A stretch of DNA of 64,000 bases from Doryteuthis pealeii (Eukaryota > Mollusca > Cephalopoda > Myopsida > Loliginidae), in assembly GCA_023376005.1 (NCBI GenBank), contig CM042151.1, forward strand, positions 75,647,039 to 75,711,038, in the 5' to 3' direction. This document shows positions 10,163 through 20,932 of this stretch, one piece after another. The position numbers and the translations under genes are program-made. The notes beneath the pieces are model-generated. The model had not been told where the DNA came from, did no database searches, and worked only from the letters and a program-made list of their open reading frames with translations. The number at the start of each line of letters is the position of its first letter. The stretch's first letter is position 1.

Positions 10163-10560
10163 CTAGCAGCGACTACCCAGTGTTGCCTGGGTAGAGGGGG
10201 ATTTTTTGAAGTTAGTCCCGCAGATCCATTATTACTGAATCGTGAGTTGAATCGTGGGATGGTGCATTTAAAACCTTATCTAAAAAAAAAAAAATAGACC
10301 TTGCATTCATCAAGCTACTCTGAAAAGAAATGTTAATGTCTACTATCTAAAATATTAAATGAAAAAAAAAAATCCATGCTGTTATCATTTAAATTCTATT
10401 TTTTAATTATCTTCATGAATATAAATCAAATCTCTGTTATGTTTGCTTAAAAACCAAGCCCTGGTGATATTTAATTTGTATATATATTTACTTTGTCGTT
10501 AATTGTTTTATTTTCGAAGTTTCCTCAGGGCATACATATACACACAACTGCCCTTTATAT
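10163..10560 (-). mobile_element. Helitron H3 (3' end at 10163)
   Basis: The + strand reads CTAGCAGCGACTACCCAGTG, so on the minus strand a hairpin (ACCCAGGCAACACTGGGT) is followed about ten bases later by CTAG, a Helitron 3' terminus. The 5' end is not clear. The related copy at 30576 keeps the same order next to H2. Confidence 0.65.
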
Positions 10561-10565
10561 ATGTA

Positions 10566-11092
10566 TAGATAGATAGATGGAGATTATGTGTAACTAAAAC
10601 TATGTCACAGCTTATGTCACAATATTCTCAATGATTGTGCAAGTCTATTAATGAGTATTTAATTTATAGTCAAAATTGTTAATACATAGAATAAAAAACA
10701 AACTGTGTTATATACACTCAAAATTTGAGTAGGCAATTTTAAAAATAGTTTTTTACTCTTGCTCTTTTTTTTTTTTTTTCAGTAACAAGAAGTTAACTAA
10801 AAAGTTTACAAATAAATAAATACCTATGATTTTGTGTAAAATTTATGTGCAAAATATTCAAAATAATTATTTGATTAATAATTAATAGATACCCGCAACA
10901 TTTTATTTGAGGGGGACAGAACTAAGTTTCCATTTCAAATTGTTTTATCTTTTTTTTTACTCCTTTAATAAGTTTGATGCTTTTGCTTACTTATGATACA
11001 AACTCTCTGATATTGAATTTTTACCCCACCCAAAGGCAATATCTTTCAAAAGTTAATTTTTACATCGCCAGAGGGCGTTTTTTTGTTGCTAG
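10566..11092 (+). mobile_element. Helitron H2, copy a
   Basis: The 5' part has ATGGAGATTATGTGTAACT and TATGTCACAGCTTATGTCAC. The 3' end has the hairpin CGCCAGAGGGCG, then CTAG at 11089-11092 followed by T. No Rep or helicase coding is seen, so it is non-autonomous. Confidence 0.75.
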
Positions 11093-11157
11093 TACAAATA
11101 ATTTACAGTCATGTGTTATCAAGTATTCTTATTCAATACAAATATTTTCAATCTCTA

Positions 11158-11352
11158 TTTGACCTATAGATAAGACTATAATAGGTACTATCACTCAGTG
11201 GGCCTGGCAGTAATGGCATTGAAGGGATAGTCTACACTCCCCAAATCTCCAAACTTGGAGCCTTAACATCAGATACCGTTTAATGTCATACTCAGGACAG
11301 CACCCCACTTTTTCTTTTTTTTTTGAGGGGAGGCCTTACCCATTTTCAGGGG
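11158..11352 (-). repeat. B2 middle fragment
   Basis: Reversed B2 sequence: GGTACTATCACTCAG, ACTCCCCAAATCTCC, TAACATCAGATACCG. Both ends are missing. Confidence 0.7.
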
Positions 11353-11880
11353 ATAGTCAGTTCAGTCGGCAGAGCATCTGGCTTGGAATGACAAGGTTCC
11401 TGGTTCGATACCCTCACCAACTCAGCCTATGAGTAGCACAGGGATCTGTGCAGTAAAGTGAGGAACTGACGGTAGGTGTGGCTCTCCACCTCAGACACTA
11501 AAATAATCTCCTTGGTCTAGCGCTATTGAAAAGGGGATAGACTCCCTCGTTCTCTGGCTCATACTGACATTAGGCCGCACCGACGTCTTTACTTACTTTT
11601 TTTTATTCTAAGCACTGCAGACAAGGCAAAGTATTATGTGGAGCTACAACTCCACATATGAGTTGCACAGGGATCTGTGTGGTAAAGTGAGGAGCTGATG
11701 GTGGGTGTGGCGCTCCACCCCAGACACCAAAAACAATTTCCTTGATCTAGCACAAGTGAAAAGGGGATAGATTCCCTCACTGTATGACTCATACAGACAT
11801 TAGGCCACCCCAAAGACTTTACTTCCTTTTTTTATTCTAAGCTCTGCAGACAGGACAAAGTATTATGTGGAGCTACACAT
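11353..11880 (+). repeat. A SINE, full copy plus duplicated body
   Basis: A complete A copy (head CAGTTCAGTCGGCAGAGC, B box GGTTCGATACC) runs to about 11600. A second body without head follows at 11648-11825. The unit ending TTATTCTAAGC...GGAGCTAC occurs at 11597-11650 and 11826-11880, so a block of about 230 bp was duplicated in tandem after insertion. Confidence 0.85.
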
Positions 11881-12130
11881 TCTACTTTCAGATAGGTTTT
11901 CAGAAAGAAATAAGTAGCAACTAGCAATAAGCTTAAATCTTGGATTTATTTCTGCCTTTATTAAATTGCTCCTTCCGCTGGTGCTGCTCTCGTTCAGTGT
12001 CAGCCTAGAAAGTAGAGTGGAAAAGGTGCTGCTATCCTTGTGAGATGTAATAATAAACCTGGAGTCTGGTCCCCCCCACACACACACCCAAAGAAGTTTG
12101 TGCTTGTATTATAACAACAACAGTCTAGTA

Positions 12131-12212
12131 TGTTTTTTTTTTTTGTTTTTGTTTTGGGGTTGTTTTTTTTTGTTTTGGGGTTGTTTTTTTTTGTTTTGGG
12201 GTTGTTTTTTTT
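12131..12212 (+). repeat. T/G-rich minisatellite, 3 units of 22 bp
   Basis: Three units of the form TTTTGGGGTTG followed by a T run. The overlapping low-complexity reading frames are not genes. 11881-12130 and 12213-12360 show no recognisable feature. Confidence 0.85.
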
Positions 12213-12360
12213 GCCAGGAGCTGGGCCTCCCCACTTTTCCAAGCTGTTTTTATCTTCTGTTTGTTTAACCTCTTTTGCTCAAGTGGGCCAAGACTGGACT
12301 GACTACATTTCTTAAAATTAAGAAAGCAGGAGTAAAACAAGCACTTGTTACCCTTATTCC

Positions 12361-12488
12361 TCTCTTTCTCTCTCTCTCCTTCCTTTTTCCCCCTCCCTGA
12401 GAGCTCCCTCTGCCAATGCTCCTTCCTACTGAGTTTGTTTATTTTGACTGATTTTTCTAACCCCCTTTCTTTTTAAATAACATTTCCA

Positions 12489-12524
<36 letters not shown>

Positions 12525-13878
12525 CACTCTGAAACTGTCACTAGTTCTCTATTCATTTTTTTCATTAAGCTTTTTTCACTCCTACTCTCTTTTTGTTTTG
12601 TACCCCCCCCCCTGATTAACTCTTCTCTCTTTTTACTCCCCTTCTCTTCTCTTTCAGTTTTTATATACTAAATCTAGCAGTCAGGCAAAAGGTCATCGTT
12701 TAAGGGGACTTAGCTCACTAGGAATTATTTGCAAAACTAGCTGTTATTTTTCTTCTTTCCTTTCCAATATTCACCCTCTTTTACTTCTTTCTTCTCTCTA
12801 CCTCACTATCTATCAAATCCACCTTATTGTCTTTCTAAAATTAATCTCACTGTTCTTATTAAATCTTATTCTTTCTAAAATGTACCTCTCTTTTCTTATT
12901 GTCTCTATAAAATCTACCTTTCTTTTCTTATTACCTCTCTAAAATGTACCTCTCCATTCTTATTGTCTGTCTAAAATCTACCTCTCTTTTCTTATTCTCT
13001 GTCTAAAATCTACCTCTCTTTTCTTATTCTCTGTCTAAAATCTACCTCTCTTTCTATTCTCTGTCTAAAATCTACCTCTCTTTTCTTATTCTCTGTCTAA
13101 AATCTACCTCTCTTTTCTTATTCTCTGTCTAAAAATCTAAAATCTCTCTTTTCTTATTCTCTGTCTAAAATCTACCTCTCTTTCTTATTCTCTGTCTAAA
13201 ATCTACCTCTCTATTCTTATTGTCTCTATCTAAAATCTACCTCTCTTTTCTTATTGTCTATCTAAAATCTACCTCTCTTTTCTTATTGTCTCTAAAATCA
13301 ACCTCTCTATTCTTATTTCTTATTTTTCTTATCTACCTCTATTTCTTTTATTGTCTCTCTAAAATCCAGTTCTTTCTTTTTGTTTCTTCAAGATTCACTC
13401 TTTTTTTGACCTGTCTTACTCATCTTGCCATGATCCACACCTTTAAAAAAAGTTTCTCTTCTCCCCCCCCCTCTTACTTTCTCTGTTCTTCTTGTCTCTT
13501 TAAAATCCTTAAGATCCACCCACTCTCATTCATCTCTTCACTCCTTTTTCTTCCTGTTTTCCAAGATCCACCAAATCTCACCCCTTTTCTCCTCTCTCTC
13601 TCTCTCTGTCTTTTCTTCTCGTCTATCTAAAGTTCATCCTCTCTTATTTATTATCTCTTCTCCCACCTTCCTCTCTATTTTTCTTCTTGTTTCCCATGAC
13701 CCACTCCTTACTTATTTGGTATCCCATCTCCCCTCCTCCCCCTCCTCCCCCTCTATGTTCGTCTTGTCTCTCTTAAATCCATCCTCTCTTATTTATCTCT
13801 GCTTTCTTCCCTCTGTTATATCTTCTCTCCCTCTTCTCTCTTTTTCTTCTTACTTTTCCAAGATCCTCTCTCTGGTAT

Positions 13879-13937
<59 letters not shown>

Positions 13938-14600
13938 TCTTTTTGTCTCTCTAAAATCCCCTCTCTTATTTGTTATCTCTTCTCTCACCCTCCTATCTTT
14001 CTTTTTTTCTTCTTGTTTCTCTAAGACCCCCTCTCTTATTTGCTATCTCTTCTCTCCTCCCCCTTTCCCCCTCTCTCTCCTTCTTGTCTCTCTTAAATCA
14101 ATCCTCTCTTATTTATCTCTACTCACTTCCCTCTGTTATTTGCTATGTCTTGTCTCTCCCTCTTTCTTTTTCTTCTTGCTTCCAAGATCCTCTCTCTGGT
14201 ATCCCTTCTCTTTCTCTCTCTCTCTCTCTCTCTCCTTCTTTTTCTTGTCTATCAAAAATCCACACTCTCTTATTTATGTATTCTCTTCTCTTTCTTCTCA
14301 TTTCCAAGATCCACCATATCATTTATTATCCCTTATCTCCTATCCTCTCTCTCTTTGAAATCCACCCTCTTTTATATATTTCTTCTCTCACTCTTGTTTT
14401 CAAAGACCCCCTTCTCCCCACTCTCTTATCTATCTCCTTTTCTCTACCTCTGCCCATCGGATATTCACCTTACCATTTTCATGAACTCCTCCTCCTCTTC
14501 TTTTTTTTTTTCAAAGAATTTTTTCCCACTTTCTCTACTTTCTGCATTTGAAATCCACCCTTTCTAATTATTCTCTCTCTCTCTCTCTCTGATAATAATA
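12361..14600 (+). repeat. Polypyrimidine tract of about 2.2 kb
   Basis: Strong C/T bias on the + strand throughout, apart from a TA run (12492-12522) and short AT-rich gaps near 12520-12720. Later parts are degenerate repeats of an ATCCACCCTCTCTTATTTAT-type unit, plus a pure CT run at 13884-13934. Several long Ser/Leu-rich frames here are compositional artefacts. Confidence 0.9.
12820..13330 (+). repeat. Minisatellite of about 31 bp, about 14-16 units
   Basis: Unit TCTAAAATCTACCTCTCTTT plus TCTTATTCTCTG, with single-base length changes between units. It lies inside the polypyrimidine tract. Confidence 0.9.
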
Positions 14601-14608
14601 CCTTAAAC

Positions 14609-14890
14609 CAGGGGTAGCCAACCATGAGCCAATTTTCCTATAAACAAGTTCACATGTACTATAGGAATCTTGAGCTCCTATTAATTTTTGTAAAAATATT
14701 TATAAAAAAATATATTTAGCATCTTGACATAATTGATTTAATTTAAAAACAAGATGAACATTAATTTTATTTATGGGACTTCTAAGTTCTAAATGTTGCC
14801 AAAATTTTAATGTTTACAATCAAATTAGTTACTAAGAGTTCTTTTAAATTTTAATAAAGCATAATTTCATAATTCCCTGTCACCGGTACT
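14609..14890 (+). mobile_element. hAT-like end and AT-rich interior
   Basis: CAGGGGTAGCCAACCATGAG at 14609 looks like a hAT terminal repeat. I could not find the matching end, so only a fragment is called. Confidence 0.4.
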
Positions 14891-14988
14891 TAAAATATGC
14901 TAACTATAACCCCCTGCTAAAAAAGAGGGTGATTTTCGGATGATCTCGTACCGGCCTCCTGCCCTAAAATATGCTAGGCGGTGCCAGC
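14891..14988 (+). repeat. Diverged B2-like head
   Basis: Contains ACTTAAAATATGCTAACTAT and CCCCCTGCTAAAA, faint B2 head motifs, and a second similar piece at 14955-14975. It is uncertain. Confidence 0.4.
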
Positions 14989-15421
14989 TGAAAAAGTGGA
15001 CTGTGCTAGTTATGAACCGTGTAGTGGTTTGAAGGTGTTTTTATTGACAAGTTAATGTGATATCAAAACAATATTCTACAGCACCCTCTCCCCAATTTTT
15101 TTATTGACATGACAAGTAATTGTAAATATTTAAAAAAAACCTGTGCGGGGGGATCAGGGGGCCTGTAAAATATTGCTTTATTATCACATTAACTTGTCAA
15201 TAAAAACGCCTTCAAACCACTAAAAAAAAGATATTTGTCAATAAAAATCTAAAAGAAAATATATTTTAAAGAGGGAAGGTTTTAATATATTTACAATTAC
15301 TTGTGTTGATAAAAAACTTGGAGTGGGGCTGTAAAATATCACTTTCATATCGCATAAACTTGTCAATAAAAACACCTTCAAACTGCTACATGGTTCATAA
15401 CTAGCACGGTTCACTTTTTCA
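14989..15421. mobile_element. Foldback MITE, 433 bp
   Basis: Ends TGAAAAAGTGGACTGTGCTA and its inverted copy form arms of about 70 bp. An additional inverted piece (TTGACAAGTTAATGTGAT and reverse) lies inside. CCAG flanks both ends. The host appears to be a B2 element. Confidence 0.75.
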
Positions 15422-16265
15422 CCAGTTTTGGAGATTTAGGAGTATGTCTTCATTGTCATTACTCCCAGGTCAACTCTGATCTAGAGTTGTTGTAGTACCT
15501 GTTTAGGGTCCATCCTATATATGGGTCCAATAGATCTGTTTAAAAATTATTTTTATTTGATAGGACTGTGTCCAAAAAATAAAATGATAATACTCTTAAG
15601 GAACAACTACACTAAAAGATATAAATATGTAACGTGATTATTAAGGTCCACCGGAGTTTTATATTGGTAATAAAACTGCGTGTGGACTGCTATAGAAAGA
15701 GAGGAAGAAGAAATGAGAGAAAGTAAAGGTTTTAAAAAAAGGTGGAATGGATGCACAGCGAATTGCTGGTGGTGTGACCGAGGTATGACCCCCGAAGCGG
15801 AAGTGACGTGGTGACAATGAAAGAAGGAAATCAGTCTCTTTTGCCTTTCGGCGGCGTGGGGTTCAGACGCGGGGCTGCTGGTCCCTAATGTTGGTATCAT
15901 GATAGTTGGTACAGTAATTTAACAGTGTCCTATCTATCTTTCTCTCTGTCTTTCCTTCTCTCTGAAACAGAGCACATGACACGAGCCTGAAAATAAATGC
16001 TAAGCCCTTGAGACCATATATCTTACGTGTCTGTTGTACTTTATTGACAATGACGACAGCTACTTAAACTTGAGTTGGCTACATATATCGTTCTGGAGTT
16101 TGCCACAAAGACACTTTGGTACTTGTTATATTACAAATACCTTTTTGGTACCGCAATAATATTAGAACGTTAAAAATATAAATATACAATGAATGCAATT
16201 CCCTTACATCTAGGCATAAAATAACCCTAGACAAGTTGACATGCTATTAAAACCAATCAATCAAT
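15416..16265 (+). repeat. B2 retroposon split by a solo LTR
   Basis: B2 middle (15422-15627) and B2 terminus (16175-16265, ending GACATGCTATTAAAACC) are separated by the LTR listed next. If the insertion is removed the two parts join at the expected B2 position. Confidence 0.8.
15628..16174 (+). mobile_element. Solo LTR 1, 547 bp
   Basis: It starts TGTAACG and ends CGTTAAA (one change from CGTTACA), flanked by AATA on both sides (15624-15627, 16175-16178), a 4-bp duplication as in Gypsy-type insertions. A polyadenylation signal AATAAA is at 15992 with GT-rich sequence after it. No internal retroelement region remains. The strand is set by that signal. A MITE is the alternative reading. Confidence 0.65.
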
Positions 16266-16546
16266 GATTTCATAGCTGAAAATCTGCACATTGTTTAGAA
16301 ACATTAGATAATTCCTACAATTCTGAACAATTTTTTTTCAGTTCTGGAAAATGCCAGAAATTATTCAGTTCTAGGAAAATTCCAGAAATTATTAACTACA
16401 AACATTTGGGATCGAGTTAAGTTCATCAAATTTAATTTTGATATGTGATTTTGTACAAAACTGCAAAGATTCATAAAGAATAAATAAAATCCATTTTCTT
16501 AGTGTCAATGATTGATCTCCACTGATATTATATATATATATATATA
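16266..16546. other. No clear feature, short local repeat
   Basis: A 30-bp motif (CAGTTCTGGAAAATGCCAG / CAGTTCTAGGAAAATTCCAG) occurs twice near 16340-16395. Nothing else is recognised. Confidence 0.5.
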
Positions 16547-17155
16547 TCTTATTATAATGGAGATTGAGTGTTTTTCTGTCTGTAACCGAAACTATATTAC
16601 TACTCAAGTCACAATTTTCTTAGTTATTTACCTCACATTCACCGTGATTTTATTTTTTATCTAAACCCCAATTATCAATAAAATTGTTTTGCGTTATTAT
16701 TACTATTGGTCATACATATGTATAACATGCAATTGTATTTATATATGCAACAAAATTGCGGTTTACAGTGTGAACGGGAAGGCTAATTTGCATATTGATA
16801 TTAAAAATTTGATTTTAATAAATATGTATTTAGTATTATTGATTTCTAATTATTTGGTTTTAACTTAATGAATATGAGCAAAAGTCTTGTGGATACATCT
16901 TAAAAGAAATTCATTGACAAGAAGACATAATTGTAATTTTATTCTTTACTTCCTATTTTAACTGAATAGTTAAATTAGGAAAATTTAGCAATGAAAGACG
17001 AGATGAAAGAGTAACCTTCAGTTGTTCTATTTTTCAATTATAAAATCTTTTTATCTTCATTCTTATTTAGTTTCATTAGCCTTTCTAATTTAATATAACA
17101 TTTTATTACATTAAAACTTAAATACTTGCACCCGGAGGGTGCATATATTTGCTAG
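16547..17155 (+). mobile_element. Helitron H1, copy a
   Basis: Begins TCTTATTATAATGGAGATTG and ends with hairpin GCACCCGGAGGGTGC, then CTAG at 17152-17155, inserted within TA sequence: all Helitron hallmarks. 609 bp, no Rep-helicase frame. Confidence 0.9.
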
Positions 17156-17164
17156 TATATATAA

Positions 17165-17364
17165 TAGTATTTGGTAATTTGCTTGAAGCATTGTTAAGTA
17201 TATTATTATTTATGTTTGGAAAGCAATTACAATGCATATAAAATAAAAATATGTTTAGTCTTATCGATTTTAAAGTAACTTTCAAAGTTTTAAGTTACTT
17301 TGAAATCGATAAGACTAAACATCATTTTATTTTATACACATTGTAATTGCTTTCCTAACATAAA

Positions 17365-17375
<11 letters not shown>
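17165..17375. repeat. Palindrome related to 52660-53292
   Basis: Arms of about 90 bp run from TGTTTGGAAAGCAATTACAA to the reverse copy near 17355, meeting around 17285-17300. The outer arm sequence is the same as in the large palindrome at 52.7-53.3 kb. A TA microsatellite follows (17371-17407). Confidence 0.8.
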
Positions 17376-17407
<32 letters not shown>

Positions 17408-17638
17408 AATGTGGTGTGTGTGTGTAAAAAAAAGTATTGAGATTTTTGTACTTTTTGACACACCTTGTATTCTGAAAAAATTAACATTTCATTTATTGTT
17501 CATTTCTATCTTGGTAAATACAGCTTCAATCTTGATACTTTTATGACACACATATAAGAGAGAGGATTTTTTTTAATTAAAAAAAAACAATGTTTTTACT
17601 AATAAAATGATTTTCCTTTTCCTCTTTTCTCCCTCCAG

Positions 17639-17905
17639 ATGGCGCTTCAAGACTGACCATCAAATTTGGAACCACCTTACCTTTCCTGCTTTCCTATCAA
17701 AATGTGATAACCTGACGTGTTCATGCCTTCAAATCTGATTTTTGCGACTGGCCCTATCACCACCCACAACTACCCAAATATCTATTTCTCAATTTTGAAC
17801 CCACCAATTCTATTTGCCTCTTGATATTTTCACCTTTTTTTAAAAAGAAATTCCTTTCTGACTGTCCTGTATTAATTCAAATAAACTAATTCATGCTGAT
17901 CATGC
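17639..17905 (+). other. Candidate exon after a strong 3' splice site
   Basis: A long pyrimidine tract ending CTCCCTCCAG at 17638 is an excellent acceptor, and AATAAA lies at 17879-17884. This fits a terminal exon of a + strand gene or a 5' exon of ZNF-1. One reading frame stays open for about 33 codons after the acceptor. I do not recognise the peptide. Weak call. Confidence 0.25.
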
Positions 17906-18989
17906 ACCTTATCATTCAGCACTGATCCTGACTTCTGGCTTGTGCTAACCTTACTAGCTGAATCTCTCGCCCCTTTTTTTCCCTGGAATTATCTTCCTAA
18001 AAACTGGATCCTGCCCATCTTTTCACGAACATAACCTTGTTCCAAACCATAGCTGACACAATCAGTTTTATTTTCACTCCAGATCTTAATCTTGACTTTT
18101 AGCTTTCCTGCAGATCGATTGAAAAATTTGCATAAAATGGTCAACCAGTGACTTAACCTACCAGCTGAAACCCCTTAGAGCCAAATACTCTCTCTCTCTC
18201 ACCAATGTGTTTCTTGCTAGTCTTAGAGAATCTACATTATTTATCCAACTATTAGCCACAATCTAAAGAATTTACAGAAATAACAACTTTTTAGGAAAAA
18301 AAATTTTTTTTCTCATACTCTTTCTTTCAACATGTATCATATATCTACAGAAATTCACAAAATCATGGATGAATATACTCAGTTTCACTGCCTGTTATTT
18401 GGTGTCTAATGACTGGAGAAAGGCATATTTCCTTATTTTTATTATCATATTTCACTTGGTTAAAAAGTATTGATAATTAGTGATTCTAAGTTCATTATAC
18501 AGTCATCAACTGAGGACATATGATTGCCTCTCTAGAAATTTAATGTCAGCAACAAAGAAATTAGAAGCAAATAACTACCTTGCTCAAGGTCCTTATAAAA
18601 AAGTTATAATTGACCTTGGACTGTTCGGTAAAAAAGTAAGAAAACTTGAGAGTTAGAAATTAAAAGATAATGCAGGTCTTCTGAATAACATCACTTATTT
18701 TAATAGAAATTACAAACTGTTATATATGAATGTTTATATATATATATATAATATATATATATACTATGTTGACAGTCATTTTCCAGTGATTTCACAATAA
18801 TCTGGTTGCATTTAATTTTTGATTAGCTATTAAATCTACCATTTAAATTTATTTGGATTTACACTAAATTAGAATCCTTTTTCTCTTTTAAATTTGATTT
18901 AAAACAAAAAAAAAAGTTTTGGGATAATAAAAAAAAAAAGAAATTAAAAAAAAAAAGAGTTGGGAGACCAACCACTTGACGAATTTTTC
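17906..18989. other. Repeat-poor sequence upstream of ZNF-1
   Basis: No SINE, Helitron or MITE is recognised here apart from a TA run (18736-18763). It is the likely 5' untranslated or promoter region of ZNF-1. No clear TATA box is seen and no pyrimidine-rich acceptor lies directly before the coding region. Confidence 0.4.
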
Positions 18990-19820
18990 ATGATGTACCC
19001 AAGCCAGGTAGGGTACACCATGAGCCAGAAATTTTCTTGCGAGCACTGCCCCCAGACATTTGCCCTCCATGATTTGCTTAAGGCTCATATCCGTTCCACT
19101 CATGCTGCCTCAGCCTTTTTGCAACAGCAAAGGAACTTTCGCTGTGCTGTATGTGACAAAGGCTTCACGCAGCGGACAAACCTACGTACGCACGAGCGTG
19201 TGCACTCTGGCGAACGGCCATACAAATGCACCATGTGCACAAAGGCGTTCTACCAACGTACCAACCTGCGCAACCATATACGCACACACACTAACGAGCG
19301 TCCATATGTTTGTACAGAGTGTGGACGTGCTTTCACACAACGGGGGAACCTCTACCTGCACGAACGAATCCACTCTGGGGTAAGGCCATTTGAATGCAAC
19401 GTGTGCCATCGTACGTTTACCCAGAAGGGCAACTTGAAAAGTCATCTGAAGACGCACGAAAAGAAGAAAGACGGCCGAGATGGAGACCTGCCTGTTATTC
19501 TCGAGCCATCACCAAGTGGACCACTGACTGCTAACCATGGCAGTGCAACGTTCTCTTGTGGTGAATGCCACAAAGTTTTTCACCGACGTTCTTTGTTGAA
19601 ATGCCATGAGAAGACCCATCAGATACAACGTGAAAATGCCGCCAGTGATGCGGATGTTCTCTTGGAAACGGTAGCAGCCGCAGTAGAGGCAACCAAAAGC
19701 CGTAAAATTCTTATTTCTGAAAAGAAAATTCCGGCTATCCAGTCGGCGGTCATTCAAATGCCTACATCACTATCACATCAACCCAGCGGTCATGTTTTTC
19801 CTGACCGTTCATCATCCTGA
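18990..19820 (+). CDS. ZNF-1: C2H2 zinc-finger protein, six fingers
   Basis: Probable nuclear DNA-binding protein of 276 residues. An in-frame stop at 18945 limits the frame; the first ATG is 18990, the next 18993, and a third at 19020 sits in a much better context (CACC before the ATG), so the true start may be 19020. Finger 1 starts at Cys17 and is atypical (four residues between its histidines); a 29-residue linker follows. Fingers 2-5 start at Cys52, 80, 108 and 136 with regular TGERP-like linkers; finger 6 is isolated at Cys190. Fingers 2-5 share near-identical helices (TQRTNL, YQRTNL, TQRGNL, TQKGNL). The tail, rich in Ala, Ser and Lys, shows no known domain; no KRAB, SCAN or BTB domain is present. 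The coding GC is far above that of the flanks. AATAAA lies at 19956. Promoter and partners are unknown. Confidence 0.9.
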   Translation: MMYPSQVGYTMSQKFSCEHCPQTFALHDLLKAHIRSTHAASAFLQQQRNFRCAVCDKGFTQRTNLRTHERVHSGERPYKCTMCTKAFYQRTNLRNHIRTHTNERPYVCTECGRAFTQRGNLYLHERIHSGVRPFECNVCHRTFTQKGNLKSHLKTHEKKKDGRDGDLPVILEPSPSGPLTANHGSATFSCGECHKVFHRRSLLKCHEKTHQIQRENAASDADVLLETVAAAVEATKSRKILISEKKIPAIQSAVIQMPTSLSHQPSGHVFPDRSSS

Positions 19821-20359
19821 AAAATCATTTTCATCTTTTTAAAAAAAGAAAAAAAACATGTTTCTGCTAATGTGCCCTCCGGACTTCTTCAGGTATTTCT
19901 TGTCGAAATCGGGGAAACTCGGTGGACACATCAACCGAAATGTTTTGTATATAACAATAAAGATGAGGACAACAGTCCAAAAAATACAAATAATACAAAT
20001 TATCAAGCCTCATCTAAAAAATTCAGACAAAAAAACCCAAAAAACAAACAATTCAAAAAGATTAAAAAATAAAAATAAAAAAACAATTTAAAAAGATTTA
20101 AAAAACAAAAAACAAAAACAAAATGTTGCAATTAAACCATTTGTTTATCATTAAATAATGATTTTGATTCATGGTGCAGCGGCAATCAAAACAGCAATCA
20201 CATTTCCCTATAATTGGTTTCTACATTGACACAAAACAAAAACAAACAAACAAAGAAAAAAAAAAAACAACTAATTTGCGCTGCAATCAAACCACTTGTT
20301 TATTGGGCCATTACAAGCTTTTTCACGCAAAATTTCATGAAATTTTTTTCTTAAATCTC

Positions 20360-20390
<31 letters not shown>

Positions 20391-20410
20391 AAAGATACTT
20401 TTTAACAAAA
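19821..20410 (+). other. A-rich 3' flank of ZNF-1
   Basis: Probable 3' untranslated region with a polyadenylation signal at 19956-19961. Beyond it the sequence is very A-rich and ends in a run of about 28 A (20360-20388). A diverged repeat (GCAAT(T/C)AAACCA(T/C)TTGTTTAT) occurs at 20128 and 20284. The Lys/Asn-rich frames here are not genes. Confidence 0.55.
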
Positions 20411-20481
20411 TAAAGGTATATGATAGCTAACTGGGTAAAACCCTAGGCCAGTACTTTAACTTCCAGGGATAAAATTCAAAC

Positions 20482-20515
<34 letters not shown>

Positions 20516-20516
20516 G

Positions 20517-20767
20517 AGTGTTTCAGATAAACTAATATCATTTCATAATGTAATGACTTGACTAATTCTCATTCAGATGATCTCAAATTTTAATTTAACA
20601 TTTTAAATGCTTTTATTATCCAATGAATGAAACTTCTATACCTGAAAAAGAAAAAGAAAACAGAATTTTGAGTTTTTTTATACTTGCTGTTAAAATATAA
20701 GATTATTTGTACAAAAATTGGTCAAGTTAGTTGATTATGAAAATATGTCAATTTCTCTGAAAAACTG

Positions 20768-20770
<3 letters not shown>
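20517..20770. mobile_element. MITE T, copy 1
   Basis: Ends GTGTTTCAGATAAACTAATA and the inverted AATATGTCAATTTCTCTGAA form arms; the inside includes CAGAATTTTGAGTT. It is inserted between TA and CA microsatellites. A sister copy is at 20929-21166. The superfamily is unknown (a Tc1/mariner-like TA target is possible). Confidence 0.7.
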
Positions 20771-20771
<1 letters not shown>

Positions 20772-20821
<50 letters not shown>

Positions 20822-20868
20822 GTGTCTATAAAGTCTGTATGCACTTTAAAGAATTGTGGACAACCTGC

Positions 20869-20928
<60 letters not shown>
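20772..20928. repeat. CA/TG/TA microsatellites with a mariner-like end
   Basis: A CA run (20772-20819), then CAGGGTGTCTATAAAGTCTG (20819-20838), which looks like a Tc1/mariner terminal repeat fragment, then TG (20868-20892) and TA runs to 20928. Confidence 0.65.

Positions 20929-20932
<4 letters not shown>

Noticed and set aside
12125..14567. Long Ser/Leu/Phe-rich frames (up to 193 codons)
   Set aside because: They are products of the polypyrimidine tract and its repeats, with no stop-codon depletion beyond composition.
18960..18989. TTG start for ZNF-1
   Set aside because: ATG codons at 18990 and 19020 are better candidates; the latter has the best context.
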